From the NCBI GenBank assembly GCA_965237875.1, contig CBDEGP010000001.1:1-64000 (forward strand): a DNA stretch of 64,000 bases. The letters run 5' to 3'. The position numbers were made by a program, and so were the translations under genes. This DNA is from DAOUJI01 sp965237875. GTDB taxonomy: Bacteria > Chloroflexota > Dehalococcoidia > Lucifugimonadales > JAGWBF01. Under the pieces are notes generated by a model. That model did not search any database. It was not told the origin of the DNA and was given only the letters and a program-made list of their open reading frames with translations. Positions 18,450-28,331 of this stretch are shown one piece after another; position 1 is the stretch's first letter, and each line of letters begins with the position of its first letter.

Positions 18450-18635
18450 ATGAAGTGCGAACTTTGCGGGAAAGCCGGAATGTCCGGCAACAACGTCAGC
18501 CACTCCAAGCGCCGGACGAAAACCCGGTTTCTAGCCAACGTTCACAAGCAGACTCTGACCATTGACGGCGCCAACAAGCGGGTCAAGATTTGCACCCGCT
18601 GCCTGCGCACCCTTCATAAGCCAGCCAGGGCTTAG
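18450..18635 (+). CDS. rpmB: 50S ribosomal protein L28, zinc-binding type
   Basis: The 61-residue L28 has CELCGK near the N-terminus and CTRC near the C-terminus, so it is the C+ (zinc-ribbon) form. It also carries the family segment NVSHSKRRTKTRFLANV. The ATG at 18450 gives the normal length. Its stop overlaps the end of rpe on the other strand by 4 bp. Confidence 0.96.
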   Translation: MKCELCGKAGMSGNNVSHSKRRTKTRFLANVHKQTLTIDGANKRVKICTRCLRTLHKPARA

Positions 18636-19324
18636 GGGTCCGGCTCCACGCCCCGTATGCTGGCGCGCAGCCTGTCCATCGCGTCCTGGACCGATTCCCT
18701 GTCGTTGAAGATAGCCGATCCCGCCACCAGTATGGTCGCCCCCGCGCGCACGCAGTCCGCCGCCGTATCTGCGTTGATTCCCCCGTCCATTTGTATCTCC
18801 GGAGTGTAGCCCCGCTCGGCCAGCATCCGCCTGAGCCGGGCCGTCTTCGCCAGGGTCTCTGGAATCAGTTTTTGCCCTCCGAAGCCGGGGTTCACCGAGC
18901 CTATCAGGGCTATGTCCACGTAGACCAGCGTCTCCTCCAGAGCAGCCAAGGGAGTAGCCGGGTTGATCGCCACGCCCACCTGAGCGCCCTGGTCTTTTAT
19001 CTGGTGTACCAACCGGTGCAGGTGATAGGTGGACTCGCTGTGGACGATAATCTGGTCTGACCCCGCCTTGACGAAATCGGAGATGAACTCCTCCGGTTTC
19101 TCTATTTGGAGATGGACGTTCAGCGGCAGGTGGGTTGCGGCCCTGATGCCCTCCACCACGATGGGGCCCATCGTGATGTTGGGGACGAAGTGGCCGTCCA
19201 TAACGTCTACGTGGATATAGTCGGCGCCGGCGGCCGTCACCTCAGCCACCTGCTCTCCCAGACGGGCGAAATCTGCCGTGAGGATGGACGGGGCCAACTT
19301 TACTGTACTGGCGGACGCGGTCAA
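18632..19324 (-). CDS. rpe: Ribulose-phosphate 3-epimerase
   Basis: Rpe interconverts ribulose-5-phosphate and xylulose-5-phosphate. The 230-residue TIM barrel has KLAPSILTADFARLG, the metal-site HVDVMDGHFVPN, SVNPGFGGQ and QMDGGIN. The start is a TTG at 19324 whose bases overlap the argH stop (TTGA). A GGAGG lies just upstream, so translation is coupled to argH. It is the last gene of the arginine operon. Confidence 0.94.
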   Translation of the reverse strand: MTASASTVKLAPSILTADFARLGEQVAEVTAAGADYIHVDVMDGHFVPNITMGPIVVEGIRAATHLPLNVHLQIEKPEEFISDFVKAGSDQIIVHSESTYHLHRLVHQIKDQGAQVGVAINPATPLAALEETLVYVDIALIGSVNPGFGGQKLIPETLAKTARLRRMLAERGYTPEIQMDGGINADTAADCVRAGATILVAGSAIFNDRESVQDAMDRLRASIRGVEPDP

Positions 19325-20700
19325 CTCTCTCCTCCTGGATTTTCGTTGCGATAGGGGTCCCGGCCCAGAGCGCGCCGGGCGCGTTTCAACGCCTCTCGGA
19401 CCTGGGCGGGAGCCGTCCCGCCGTAGACGTTTCGGGCCGCCGCCGAGCTCTCAGCCGTGATGCTCTTCACGTCCTCTCCGAAGTCCAGCGAGAACATGTG
19501 AAGCTCGTCCATCGTCAGCTCATCAAGCCCTTTCTTCCGGGACGCGGCGTAGTCGCAGAGGCGCGACGCCACCCCGTGGGCTTCTCTGAAGGGCGTTCCC
19601 CGCTCGGTCACGAGGTAGTCAGCCAGGTCGGTGGCAAGCATGTAGCCGCCCGAAGAAGCCCGGGCCATGTTCTCGGCGTCGACTTCTAAAGTAGACACCA
19701 TGCCGGTGAACACGTCCAGGGTGGCCAGCAAAGTGTCCACGGTGTCAAACAGCCCCTCCTTGTCCTCCTGGAGGTCCCTGTTGTAGGTCATGGGCAAGCC
19801 CTTCATGGCGGTCAGAACACCCACCAGGTGTCCATACACCCGCCCCGTCTTGCCCCGGGCCAGCTCCGCAAAGTCGGGGTTCCGCTTCTGGGGCATTATG
19901 CTGCTGCCCGTAACGTACTGAGGGGACAGACGCACAAATCCGAACTCCTGCGAAGTCCATAGGACCAGTTCCTCGGCCAGCCTGGAAAGGTGCATCATAC
20001 AGATGGACGCCGCCGACTGGAATTCCACGACGAAGTCCCGGTCCGAAACTGCGTCCATGGAGTTCTCACTGATGGCCGAGAAGCCCAACTCTCGTGCCAG
20101 GAACTCCCTGTCCGTGGGGTAGGGGACTCCGGCCAGCGCCCCGCTGCCCAAGGGTAGAACGTCGGTCCTTCTGCGGCAGTCGGCAAAGCGCGACCGGTCC
20201 CGCTCCAGCATCTGGAAGTAGGCAAGGAGGTGGTGGGCCAACGCCACGGGCTGCGCCCTCTGGAGGTGGGTGTAACCAGGCATCAGGGTGTCCTTGTGGG
20301 ACTCCGCCAACTCCAACAGGGCCCCCTGTAGACGCGCCAGGCCGGTCAACGTGTCACCTATGGCGTCCTTTACGAACATACGCAGGTCCAGGGCTATCTG
20401 GTCGTTGCGGGAACGTCCGGTGTGCATCCTGCCCGCCGTCTCCGGCCCGATGAGCTGCCCCAGGCGGGACTCCACGTTCATGTGGATGTCCTCGAGTTCT
20501 TCATCCCACGGGAAGGCGCCGCTTTCGATTTCGGCCCGGACAGTCTCCAGCCCGGAGACTATTTTCCGGCATTCGTCGTCCTGGACAATCCCCTGCTTGG
20601 CCAACATATGAACGTGAACGATGGAGCCGGCTATATCCTGGCGGTAGAGGCGGCGGTCGTAGTGTATGGATGCGGTGTAGTTGCGGACTCTATCGTCCAT
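19321..20700 (-). CDS. argH: Argininosuccinate lyase
   Basis: ArgH splits argininosuccinate into arginine and fumarate. The 459-residue product carries the fumarase/ASL signature GSSIMPQKRNPDFAE with the catalytic Ser, TGRSRNDQIALD, and GYTHLQRAQPV. The start is open to question. The codons just before the ATG at 20700 read in frame as GGRF, the conserved first motif of ArgH. The only upstream possible starts before the argG stop are CTG codons at 20742 and 20733. See the finding on this. Confidence 0.93.
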   Translation of the reverse strand: MDDRVRNYTASIHYDRRLYRQDIAGSIVHVHMLAKQGIVQDDECRKIVSGLETVRAEIESGAFPWDEELEDIHMNVESRLGQLIGPETAGRMHTGRSRNDQIALDLRMFVKDAIGDTLTGLARLQGALLELAESHKDTLMPGYTHLQRAQPVALAHHLLAYFQMLERDRSRFADCRRRTDVLPLGSGALAGVPYPTDREFLARELGFSAISENSMDAVSDRDFVVEFQSAASICMMHLSRLAEELVLWTSQEFGFVRLSPQYVTGSSIMPQKRNPDFAELARGKTGRVYGHLVGVLTAMKGLPMTYNRDLQEDKEGLFDTVDTLLATLDVFTGMVSTLEVDAENMARASSGGYMLATDLADYLVTERGTPFREAHGVASRLCDYAASRKKGLDELTMDELHMFSLDFGEDVKSITAESSAAARNVYGGTAPAQVREALKRARRALGRDPYRNENPGGES

Positions 20701-20748
20701 GAATCTCCCGCCGACGCCGGAGCCTGCCTGCAGATTGTTCAGGTCCGA

Positions 20749-21984
20749 TTATACTCCCTCGGACCCCGTAGTCTCCCTGCGCACTTGGGCTTGGTTGCGC
20801 ACAGGCAAGCCGTAGACGGCTATGAACCCCTCGGCCGACTTGTGGTCGAAGACGTCGCCCCGGTCGTAGGTGGCCAACCCGTAGTTGTAAAGCGAGTTGG
20901 GCGATTTGCGGCCCACAACCGTACACGTCCCCTTGTGCAGGCGCACCCGCACGGTCCCCTCCACCATTCGCTGGGTAGACTCGACGTATGCGTCCATGTC
21001 CTCGCGGTGCTGGGTGAACCAGAGGCCGTTGTACACGACGTCTGCGTACTCCTGGGCGATGCGGGCCTTCAGGCGAAGCTGTTCCTTGCCCAGGGTGATG
21101 GCTTCCAACGCCTTGTGGGCCGTGTGGAGCGCGACGGCCGCGGGAGCCTCGTACACCTCCCTGGACTTGATGCCGACCAGCCTGTTCTCCACGTGGTCGA
21201 TGCGGCCGACCCCATGTTCTCCCGCCGTCCGGTTAAGGAGCCAGACCAGGTCAACGCCCTTCATCTCCTCACCGTCCACCGACGAGGGCAGGCCGCCCCT
21301 GAAGCCTACCTCCACGTAGACAGGCTCCTCGGGGGCCTCGGCGACGGGCCTCGTCCACTCGTAAGCCGCTTCCGGGGGCGCCGTCCACGGGTCTTCCAGG
21401 TCTCCAGCTTCAATGCTCCGGCCCCAAAGGTTTTCGTCGGTGGAGTATGGACTCTTTCCGCCAGGCACGGGAATGCCCCTTTGGGCGGCGTACTCGATCT
21501 CCTCCTCCCGGCTCATTCCCCAATCGCGGATGGGGGCGATAACTTTCAGGTCCGGCGCCAGGGCGGCTACGCCTACGTCAAGCCGGACCTGGTCGTTGCC
21601 CTTGCCAGTGCACCCGTGGGCCACAGCCGAGGCGCCCACCTGACGGGCCGCGTCCACCAGATGCCGCGCTATAAGGGGCCTTCCCAGGGCCGTGGCGAGA
21701 GGATACTGCTCCTCGTAGATTGCTCCCGCGCGGAGGGCAGGGCAGATATAGTCCCGGTAGAACTCATCCTTGGCGTCGGCGACCAGCGCCTCGACCGCCC
21801 CAATCTGCAGGGCCTTCTTCCTGGCGGGTTCCAGGTCCACCATTCCCAGGTCCACGGTGAAGGTGACAATGTCCGCCCCGTACTGCTCCTTGAGCCACCG
21901 GACGGCCACCGAGGTGTCGAGACCTCCGCTGTAGGCCAGGACTATCTTGTCGGGCTTGTCGGGGGTTTCGGATTTTTCGGCCAT
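20749..21984 (-). CDS. argG: Argininosuccinate synthase
   Basis: ArgG condenses citrulline and aspartate using ATP. The 411-residue product begins MAEKSETPDKPDKIVLAYSG, continuing into the PP-loop SGGLDTS. It contains the family segments HGCTGKGNDQVRLDV and NLWGRSIEAGDLEDPW. I use the ATG at 21984, 14 bp after argD. A longer open frame upstream overlaps argD and lacks family sequence. Confidence 0.95.
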   Translation of the reverse strand: MAEKSETPDKPDKIVLAYSGGLDTSVAVRWLKEQYGADIVTFTVDLGMVDLEPARKKALQIGAVEALVADAKDEFYRDYICPALRAGAIYEEQYPLATALGRPLIARHLVDAARQVGASAVAHGCTGKGNDQVRLDVGVAALAPDLKVIAPIRDWGMSREEEIEYAAQRGIPVPGGKSPYSTDENLWGRSIEAGDLEDPWTAPPEAAYEWTRPVAEAPEEPVYVEVGFRGGLPSSVDGEEMKGVDLVWLLNRTAGEHGVGRIDHVENRLVGIKSREVYEAPAAVALHTAHKALEAITLGKEQLRLKARIAQEYADVVYNGLWFTQHREDMDAYVESTQRMVEGTVRVRLHKGTCTVVGRKSPNSLYNYGLATYDRGDVFDHKSAEGFIAVYGLPVRNQAQVRRETTGSEGV

Positions 21985-21998
21985 CAGCGCCGCCTCGG

Positions 21999-23204
21999 TT
22001 AAAGTTTGCCCAGGGCCGTCTCGAACCTGGACAGCGCTCCGTCTATCTCGTCGGCTGTCACGGTGAGGGGCGGCATGAACCTGATGGCGTTGGGGCGCAC
22101 CGGGTTCAGGAGCAGACCTTCCTTGTTGCACTGGCCCACGACCTGGGCCGAGATTTCATCGCCGAACTCGGCTGCAATAAGCAGCCCCTTGCCCCGCACG
22201 TCTTTGATCATCCCCGTCCTGGAGCCTACGGCCTCCAGCCCTTCCATCAACCGCTGTCCCATGGCCCGGGCGTTGGCCGACAGATCGTGGTCAATTATGA
22301 CTTTGGTTGAGGCGTAGGCGGCGGCGCACGTGAGGGCGTTCCCGCCGTAGGTGGAGCCGTGGTCGCCGGGCTCAAGGGCCATGCACGCGTCTTTGGACAT
22401 GAAGGCGCCTATGGGCACTCCGCCGCCCAGACCCTTTCCGAGGGCCATTGCGTCGGGCTCGACGCCGAACTGCTGGTATCCGAACAGGCTCCCAAGGCGC
22501 CCGAACCCGGTCTGGACCTCGTCGAGGAGCAAAAGAAGTCCCTGGCTGTCGCACCAGTCCCGGACGCGTTTGAGGTAGTCGTCGGCGGGAACGTTGACGC
22601 CTCCCTCGCCCTGCACCGGCTCAAGGAGCACCGCGGCCGTGCGCTCGTTGGTGGCTTCCATTATGGCCTCAACGTTGTCGTAGTCCACGTGGACAAACCC
22701 GGGAGTGACGGGCTGGAAAGGCTCCTGGTACTGCGGATTGCCCGTGGCCGAAAGGGCCGTCAGCGTGCGGCCGTGGAAGGAGTGGTTGGCCGTGATCACC
22801 TCGTAGGCGCCGTCACGGTTCTTCTTTCCATACTTACGGGCCAGCTTTATGGCTCCCTCAACCGCCTCGGCCCCACTGTTTCCGAAGAACACCTTGTCCA
22901 GGGCGCTGTTTTCCACCAACAGCTGGGCAAGCCGCAGCTGCGGCAGTGTATAGAACTGGTTGGACGTTTGGAGCAGAGTCGGAGCCTGTTCCATGATGGC
23001 GGAGGTGATGGCAGGGTGGCTATGCCCCAGGTTGTCCACGGCCCATCCGGCGCAGAAGTCCAGGTATTCGTTTCCCTCCACGTCCCAGACCCAACAGCCG
23101 TCGCCCTTCTCGATCACCACCGGCTGACGCCGCACGGTGAACATGTAGTATTTCTTTTCAAGCTCCATCCAGTCGTTGGACGAGCGAGGTTCGCCGTCGC
23201 TCAT
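21999..23204 (-). CDS. argD: Acetylornithine aminotransferase (class III PLP aminotransferase)
   Basis: The 401-residue product is a class III PLP aminotransferase: NSGAEAVEGAIKLARKYG binds PLP phosphate, LLLDEVQTGFGR carries the PLP-pairing Asp, and AMALGKGLGGGVPIGA holds the Schiff-base Lys. The operon context with argJ, argB, argG and argH supports the ArgD role. Related families (ornithine or GABA aminotransferase) are close in sequence. An AGGAGG lies 5 nt before the ATG. Confidence 0.88.
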   Translation of the reverse strand: MSDGEPRSSNDWMELEKKYYMFTVRRQPVVIEKGDGCWVWDVEGNEYLDFCAGWAVDNLGHSHPAITSAIMEQAPTLLQTSNQFYTLPQLRLAQLLVENSALDKVFFGNSGAEAVEGAIKLARKYGKKNRDGAYEVITANHSFHGRTLTALSATGNPQYQEPFQPVTPGFVHVDYDNVEAIMEATNERTAAVLLEPVQGEGGVNVPADDYLKRVRDWCDSQGLLLLLDEVQTGFGRLGSLFGYQQFGVEPDAMALGKGLGGGVPIGAFMSKDACMALEPGDHGSTYGGNALTCAAAYASTKVIIDHDLSANARAMGQRLMEGLEAVGSRTGMIKDVRGKGLLIAAEFGDEISAQVVGQCNKEGLLLNPVRPNAIRFMPPLTVTADEIDGALSRFETALGKL

Positions 23205-23238
23205 GGGGCGCCTCCTTCTATTTTTCTGTAGGGCACGG

Positions 23239-26058
23239 TCACTGCTCGGAACTATCGGCCTGCATCCGCTCAATGGTCTGCCTCAAGCGTTCGAGGCTTT
23301 CCAGGAGGCCCTCCACGGACCCCTCCAGGTTTTCGATTTCGCCGAACACGGCGTCGACCGTTTCCTGTGACAGGGCCGGCCTCCCGGCGTCGACACCGTC
23401 CACAGGACTTGTAGGAGGAGGAAGCTGCGGCGTCAAGGTGTCTGCGCAAGCCTGCGCCCCGTTGACCAGTATACACAGGCTCTCCTCGAAGGTGTCTGAC
23501 ATGATGACCTGACGGTTGTCGGCGACTATCACCTTCTTGAGCTCGGGAAGAGCCAGGGCCTCGGCGCGGATATAGAGGGGTTCCACGTAGAGGATGGACT
23601 GGCTCTCGGTCCCGTCTTCGCTTGCGACCTCCATTGGAATGGCCAGCAGGTTGCCCCGTATACAGCGCTTCCCCTCGGGGCAAAGCAGGCTGAGTTCTCT
23701 CCCTATGTCCTCGTCGCTGGTTATGCGGCCCTCGATTTGCTCCGGGCCGTCCACCTGGCCTCCGGGGAACAGGAAGGTAATCAGATTGCCATAGTTCTCG
23801 CCGTCGCTGCGAGCGGCCATCCAACCGACCATGTTCTTCCGCTCGCCTCCCGCCGGAGTGAAGGGCAGCAAAAGCACGTACTCGGCTTTTTCCTCCCCTG
23901 GCAGCTTCATTATGATGTAGTAAGGTTCGATGTCCTGGGTGTTGATGGGAGTGTCAAAGACCTCCTGGGCCCTGGCCCACAGGTCCTCCCTCAGGAAGAA
24001 TTCCTGCGGTTTTTTCATGTGGTATCTCAGGTTCACGTCCGACTGTGCTTGGAACAGGTCGAACCCGTACCTGATGTGGTCCCTAAGCGAAGGGTCCAGT
24101 TGGTCGATGGCATCAAAGTCTTTTAAGAGCGTCGGGAACGCCTTTTGGTACATTTGGATGAGGGGATCGTCGGGCTCTCTAACGAGGAAGTGGACGGCGC
24201 CGTCATAGGCGTCCACCACGACTTTTACGCTGTTCCGTATGTAGTTGTAGTCCTCGAACCGTTGGGAGTAGGCGTACCGGTCTGTCGTGGTGTAGGCGTC
24301 GATGATCCACCACAGCTTGCCGCCGCTGCCAACGACCACGTACGGGTCGCTGTCCAGCTTCAGGAAAGGGGCCATCACCGAGGCCCGCTCGACTATATCC
24401 CTGTGGAACATGACCCTGCTGTCGGAGTTGATCTCGCCGCTGATGAGCAGGTTGAAGTCCAGGAACCTCCATGCGAAGGAAGCTCGTCGGAAAAGGGACC
24501 CAAGCGTCACGCCGCCGTCGCCCTCATAGTTTTTCAAGAAGGGTTCTCCCGCGCTTCCGGGGTAATCGAACTCCTGGGTCTCCGAGCCTACAACCACGTA
24601 GCTTCCGGTGTTCTCTCCGAAGTAGATTTCAGGTCGATTCACCGTCAGGTCCCCCATAGGGGGCAGCCCTTCAACGAAGAATTCGGGCCTGCCTTCGGCG
24701 GTGAAGGTGTTGACCGGGCTTACTGCAACCCCGTACCCATGGGTGTATGCAAGAGTGCGGTTGACCCAGTTCTGGGCGTCCTCCTCCAAGCGTTCGGGGA
24801 ACAGCTCCCTGCCCGCCAACATCACCTGCCGCACCTCGCCCCCGGGCAGTTGGTAGCGGTCCACGTCGACGCCGACAAAGTTGTAGTACTGGCGGAAGGT
24901 CTGTATCTGGTTGTAAGTGTCCAGGAGAGGCCTGTGGTCCCAGAGCCTGATGTTCTGCATCGTCTCTTGGTTTTCGGCTACGGTCCGGCTATCGACAGTA
25001 GGCTCATAGTCGAAGCGCGTCTCTTCAATCAAATTGAGGTTATACGCCTCCCTGGTGGCCACGATGGCCCTGTCAATGTACTGCTCTTCACGCACGAATT
25101 CGTTGGGCGAAACCCGGAGCCGTTGGAAGGCCGATGGATAGATGACCCCGGCCACGATGGCTATGACAGCCCATAAGGTAAAGGCGGCCACCATCATTCG
25201 CCCGCCGCGGTAGAATATGGAGGCCACAAAACCCGCCGCCGAGACCAGTGAGATTGCCGTCAGCAGCCAGAGCACGGGGACCCGAGCGTTTACGTCGGTG
25301 TAGCCTGCGCCAGGGGCGGCGCCGCGCCCGGAAAACACCAACTCGTAGATGTCCAGATAGTGGGCGGCGGAAATGGTCACCATCAGAACGGCGCCCAGCA
25401 CAGCCAAGTGAGTCCTCAGCTTGGGCGTTAAGCTAAAACTGACGCCCCTGATGCCGAAGTTGACCAGATAGAGGGCCACGGAGGAGACGATGGCGGCTAT
25501 CACCAGCCCCATCACCCAACCCTGTATGAAATGAAACAGCGGCATCAATGCCACGTGGAAGGACATGTCTTTGTTGAACTGGGGGTCGTCCACGCCGAAG
25601 GGGACTCTGTTCATGAATACCAGGACCGTCTCCCACCTGCCCTGGGCTACGGACCCAAAGACGATGGCGGTGATGAAAAGGGTGAGGACCGCTCCTATCA
25701 TGATCCCGATGCGGCCAAACCGGAGGGCCTCCGGCGGCACGGGAAGGGTGGACTCTCCCCTGGAGAAGCGGTTGGCCAGATAGAGGTTGATGAAGATTAC
25801 CGCGGCGGTTATTAACGCTCCGCCGAAGAAGAGCCATACGCGTGTTCCGAGGATGGTCTTATACACGCCCAGGATGCCGACTTTGTCGAACCACAGCCAG
25901 TCGGTGTAGATTGTCTTGGCCACCGACAGCGCAATGATGATGAGCGCTATAGTCCCAATAATCCCGACAATCTTGCCGATGGTCTTGAAGTTGGTCGTAC
26001 TGGGCAGTCCCGCGTACCTGCTGTAGTCGGGTGTGGGCGCCCCTCCGTTGGTCGTCAA
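23239..26058 (-). CDS. UPF0182 family large membrane protein
   Basis: The 939-residue protein is of COG1615/UPF0182 type. It has about seven membrane segments in the first ~300 residues (for example IVGIIGTIALIIIALSVAK), then a large extracytoplasmic domain with NRPEIYFGENTGSYVVVG and DYPGSAGEP. The acidic C-terminus may form a coiled coil. The function is unknown for the family. The start is a TTG at 26058 behind TAGGAG. It is embedded between argB and argD with 28- and 34-bp gaps, so it is probably cotranscribed. Confidence 0.92.
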   Translation of the reverse strand: MTTNGGAPTPDYSRYAGLPSTTNFKTIGKIVGIIGTIALIIIALSVAKTIYTDWLWFDKVGILGVYKTILGTRVWLFFGGALITAAVIFINLYLANRFSRGESTLPVPPEALRFGRIGIMIGAVLTLFITAIVFGSVAQGRWETVLVFMNRVPFGVDDPQFNKDMSFHVALMPLFHFIQGWVMGLVIAAIVSSVALYLVNFGIRGVSFSLTPKLRTHLAVLGAVLMVTISAAHYLDIYELVFSGRGAAPGAGYTDVNARVPVLWLLTAISLVSAAGFVASIFYRGGRMMVAAFTLWAVIAIVAGVIYPSAFQRLRVSPNEFVREEQYIDRAIVATREAYNLNLIEETRFDYEPTVDSRTVAENQETMQNIRLWDHRPLLDTYNQIQTFRQYYNFVGVDVDRYQLPGGEVRQVMLAGRELFPERLEEDAQNWVNRTLAYTHGYGVAVSPVNTFTAEGRPEFFVEGLPPMGDLTVNRPEIYFGENTGSYVVVGSETQEFDYPGSAGEPFLKNYEGDGGVTLGSLFRRASFAWRFLDFNLLISGEINSDSRVMFHRDIVERASVMAPFLKLDSDPYVVVGSGGKLWWIIDAYTTTDRYAYSQRFEDYNYIRNSVKVVVDAYDGAVHFLVREPDDPLIQMYQKAFPTLLKDFDAIDQLDPSLRDHIRYGFDLFQAQSDVNLRYHMKKPQEFFLREDLWARAQEVFDTPINTQDIEPYYIIMKLPGEEKAEYVLLLPFTPAGGERKNMVGWMAARSDGENYGNLITFLFPGGQVDGPEQIEGRITSDEDIGRELSLLCPEGKRCIRGNLLAIPMEVASEDGTESQSILYVEPLYIRAEALALPELKKVIVADNRQVIMSDTFEESLCILVNGAQACADTLTPQLPPPTSPVDGVDAGRPALSQETVDAVFGEIENLEGSVEGLLESLERLRQTIERMQADSSEQ

Positions 26059-26086
26059 ATCATGCTCCTAACTGTCCCGTCTCGAA

Positions 26087-26902
26087 CTAGTCCGCCTCGG
26101 CTCGCCCGGAAGAGCCGCTCTTAACGATCTGAGTGCCGGTCACTCGGCCCTCGATGCAGTCGATGAGGGCCCCGGGGCGGCGGCCGTCTACAATGTTGGC
26201 GACCGGGACCCCGTCCAATGCGTTCAGGCAAGCCTGCAGCTTCGGTATCATTCCGCCCTTCACCACTCCTGAGGAAAGAAGCATTCGGCCGTTCCTGGTG
26301 TTGAGCCTGTTGATAAGTCTACCTGAGCCGTCCAGTATGCCGTCCACGTCGGTCAGGAAAATCAGCCTCTCTCCGCCCATCGCCCGGGCCAACTCGCCTG
26401 CCGCAGCGTCGCCGTTGATGTTGAGCAGGGAGCCTGCCATAGCGGAGTCGTCGAGCCTGTGCATCCCTATTGGCGCTATCATGGGCATATAACCGGCTTT
26501 CAGAGCGGTCCACACCGCGTCAGGATTCACCTCGGTGATCTCGCCTACGTATCCCAGCTCTTCATTGGCGGCGCGGGCTTGAAGAAGGCCTCCATCGACG
26601 CCGCTGATGCCAACCGCCTTGACCCCTCTCCCGATAAGCGAAGCCACCAGCTGTTTGTTGACGAGGCCCGTCAGGACTGCCGTTGCAATCTCCAGGCTGG
26701 CGGCGTCGGTGACTCTCAGCCCTCCTACGAACCTGGGCACGGTCCCTTGTTTCTCCATCCACTGGGATATTATGCTGCCGCCCCCGTGGACCACCACTAA
26801 TGGTATCCCATCCTGCCGCAGTGCGGCCAGGTCTTCCAACGTGGTGTCGCGGGCGCCCAGAGTCGAGCCTCCGATCTTCACCACTATCGGACTCAGCGGC
26901 AT
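26087..26902 (-). CDS. argB: Acetylglutamate kinase
   Basis: ArgB phosphorylates N-acetylglutamate. The 271-residue amino-acid-kinase fold shows VVKIGGSTLG at the start, VVVHGGGSIISQW, LLNINGDAAAGELA, and FLTDVDGILDG near the C-terminal part. I prefer the ATG at 26902, which puts VKIGGS close to the N-terminus as is usual. An upstream in-frame start would add 19 residues. Confidence 0.94.
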   Translation of the reverse strand: MPLSPIVVKIGGSTLGARDTTLEDLAALRQDGIPLVVVHGGGSIISQWMEKQGTVPRFVGGLRVTDAASLEIATAVLTGLVNKQLVASLIGRGVKAVGISGVDGGLLQARAANEELGYVGEITEVNPDAVWTALKAGYMPMIAPIGMHRLDDSAMAGSLLNINGDAAAGELARAMGGERLIFLTDVDGILDGSGRLINRLNTRNGRMLLSSGVVKGGMIPKLQACLNALDGVPVANIVDGRRPGALIDCIEGRVTGTQIVKSGSSGRAEAD

Positions 26903-26993
26903 CGAAGGGCTAGCGTCCAAAGAAAACTGGGGCCTCCGTCGGGAAATGCGGACCGACAAGCGGGCGGTTCGGGCAGCTTATCGCCATGACTGC

Positions 26994-28211
26994 TTATGTC
27001 GTATAGGCGCTGTTGAAGGTTACGTAGTCCTCGCTGAGGTCGCAGCCCCAGGCCGTGGCCGCGCCGTCGCCCAGCCCCAGCCTGATCCTAAAGGACACCT
27101 GACCGCCCTGCATCAACACTATGACCGAGTCTTTATGGAAGGGAATCGGCCTTCCATCCTCCATGATGCACACGTCGTTCACGTACAGCGCTATCTTCTC
27201 CTCCACCACCTGGGCGCCGCTCCTGCCCAGGGCGGCTATGATCCTGCCCCAGTTGGGGTCCGCCCCGTGGACAGCCGACTTGACCAACGTGGAAGACACC
27301 ACAGTCCTGGCAGCCCGGCGCGCCTCCTCGTCGGAAGAAGCGCCGTCCACGGTAACCTCGATGAGACGGGTGGCGCCCTCCCCATCCAACGCCAGCTCTT
27401 TTGTCAGATGGATGCATAGAGCTTCCAGGGCCTTCTGAAAGCTGTCGGCGTCGGGAGACCCTTCTCGTATGGTCGGGGCCTCCGCCGCTCCGTTGGCGAA
27501 GATGAGGGTTGTGTCGTTGGTGCTGGAGTCTCCGTCGATGGACAGGTTGTTGAAGGAAGCGTCGGCGGCCAGCTTCAGGGACTTCTCGAGGAAGGATGTC
27601 TCCACGTCGGCGTCGGTGGTCAGGTATGCCAGCATGGTGGCCATGTCGGGGTGAATCATGCCGGCGCCCTTGGCGATGCCTCCGACGTGGACCTCCTTGC
27701 TGCCCTGGCGGAAGGACACCGCCGCCGCCTTGGGATGGGAGTCGGTGGTGGTGATGGCGCTCGCCAGAGCGCGGCCCCCGTCGCGGGTAAGGCTGATGTT
27801 CCCCAGGTTCGCTCTGATCAAGGCCATTGGAAGCTCCACCCCGATGAGGCCGGTGCTTCCGATGACCACCTCCTCGGGCTCCACACCCAGACAGGCAGCC
27901 GCCAGAGCGGTGGCCTCCAGTGCGTCGGTGTAGCCCTGGCTTCCGACACATGCATTTGCGATGCCGCTGTTCACAACCAACCCGCGGACTCCCTGCCTCG
28001 ACACCCGTTCTCTGGTCAGGGTCACGGAGGGGGACACGATGGCGCTGGTGGTGTAGACTCCCGCGGCGGCCACCGGCCTATCGGACAGAAGCAGGCCCAG
28101 GTCCAGCTTGTCTTCCGCGTAGGTCTTTATCCCCGCGTAGGTGGCGCCGGCCAGAAACCCCTGGGGCGTGGTGATTGTGCCTCCGTCAATGAAGGTCACC
28201 GAGGCGGGCAT
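26994..28211 (-). CDS. argJ: Bifunctional glutamate N-acetyltransferase/ornithine acetyltransferase
   Basis: ArgJ recycles the acetyl group between ornithine and glutamate. The 405-residue precursor contains AKGAGMIHPDMATML, where the Thr is the autocleavage site and nucleophile. It also has NSGIANACVGSQG and SSLVKSAVHGADPNWGRI in the beta part (here SSTLVKSAVHGADPNWGRI). It is the first gene of the arginine operon. argC is not in the window. A purine-rich GGAGAAG site lies just before the ATG. Confidence 0.95.
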   Translation of the reverse strand: MPASVTFIDGGTITTPQGFLAGATYAGIKTYAEDKLDLGLLLSDRPVAAAGVYTTSAIVSPSVTLTRERVSRQGVRGLVVNSGIANACVGSQGYTDALEATALAAACLGVEPEEVVIGSTGLIGVELPMALIRANLGNISLTRDGGRALASAITTTDSHPKAAAVSFRQGSKEVHVGGIAKGAGMIHPDMATMLAYLTTDADVETSFLEKSLKLAADASFNNLSIDGDSSTNDTTLIFANGAAEAPTIREGSPDADSFQKALEALCIHLTKELALDGEGATRLIEVTVDGASSDEEARRAARTVVSSTLVKSAVHGADPNWGRIIAALGRSGAQVVEEKIALYVNDVCIMEDGRPIPFHKDSVIVLMQGGQVSFRIRLGLGDGAATAWGCDLSEDYVTFNSAYTT

Positions 28212-28331
28212 CTTCTCCGTTCCTCCCTGCGGACTTTAGGGGCCTGTGAACTTTAATGGCCGGGGCGGGGCCGCTCCCGCCTCCTGTGGCTGGCATCCAG
28301 GAGTATACCATAAGACACTGCCCCGTTCCTG

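Noticed and set aside
20422..22002. 526-codon plus-strand frame over argH and argG
   Set aside because: It spans two well-supported genes on the other strand and has no protein-like motifs.
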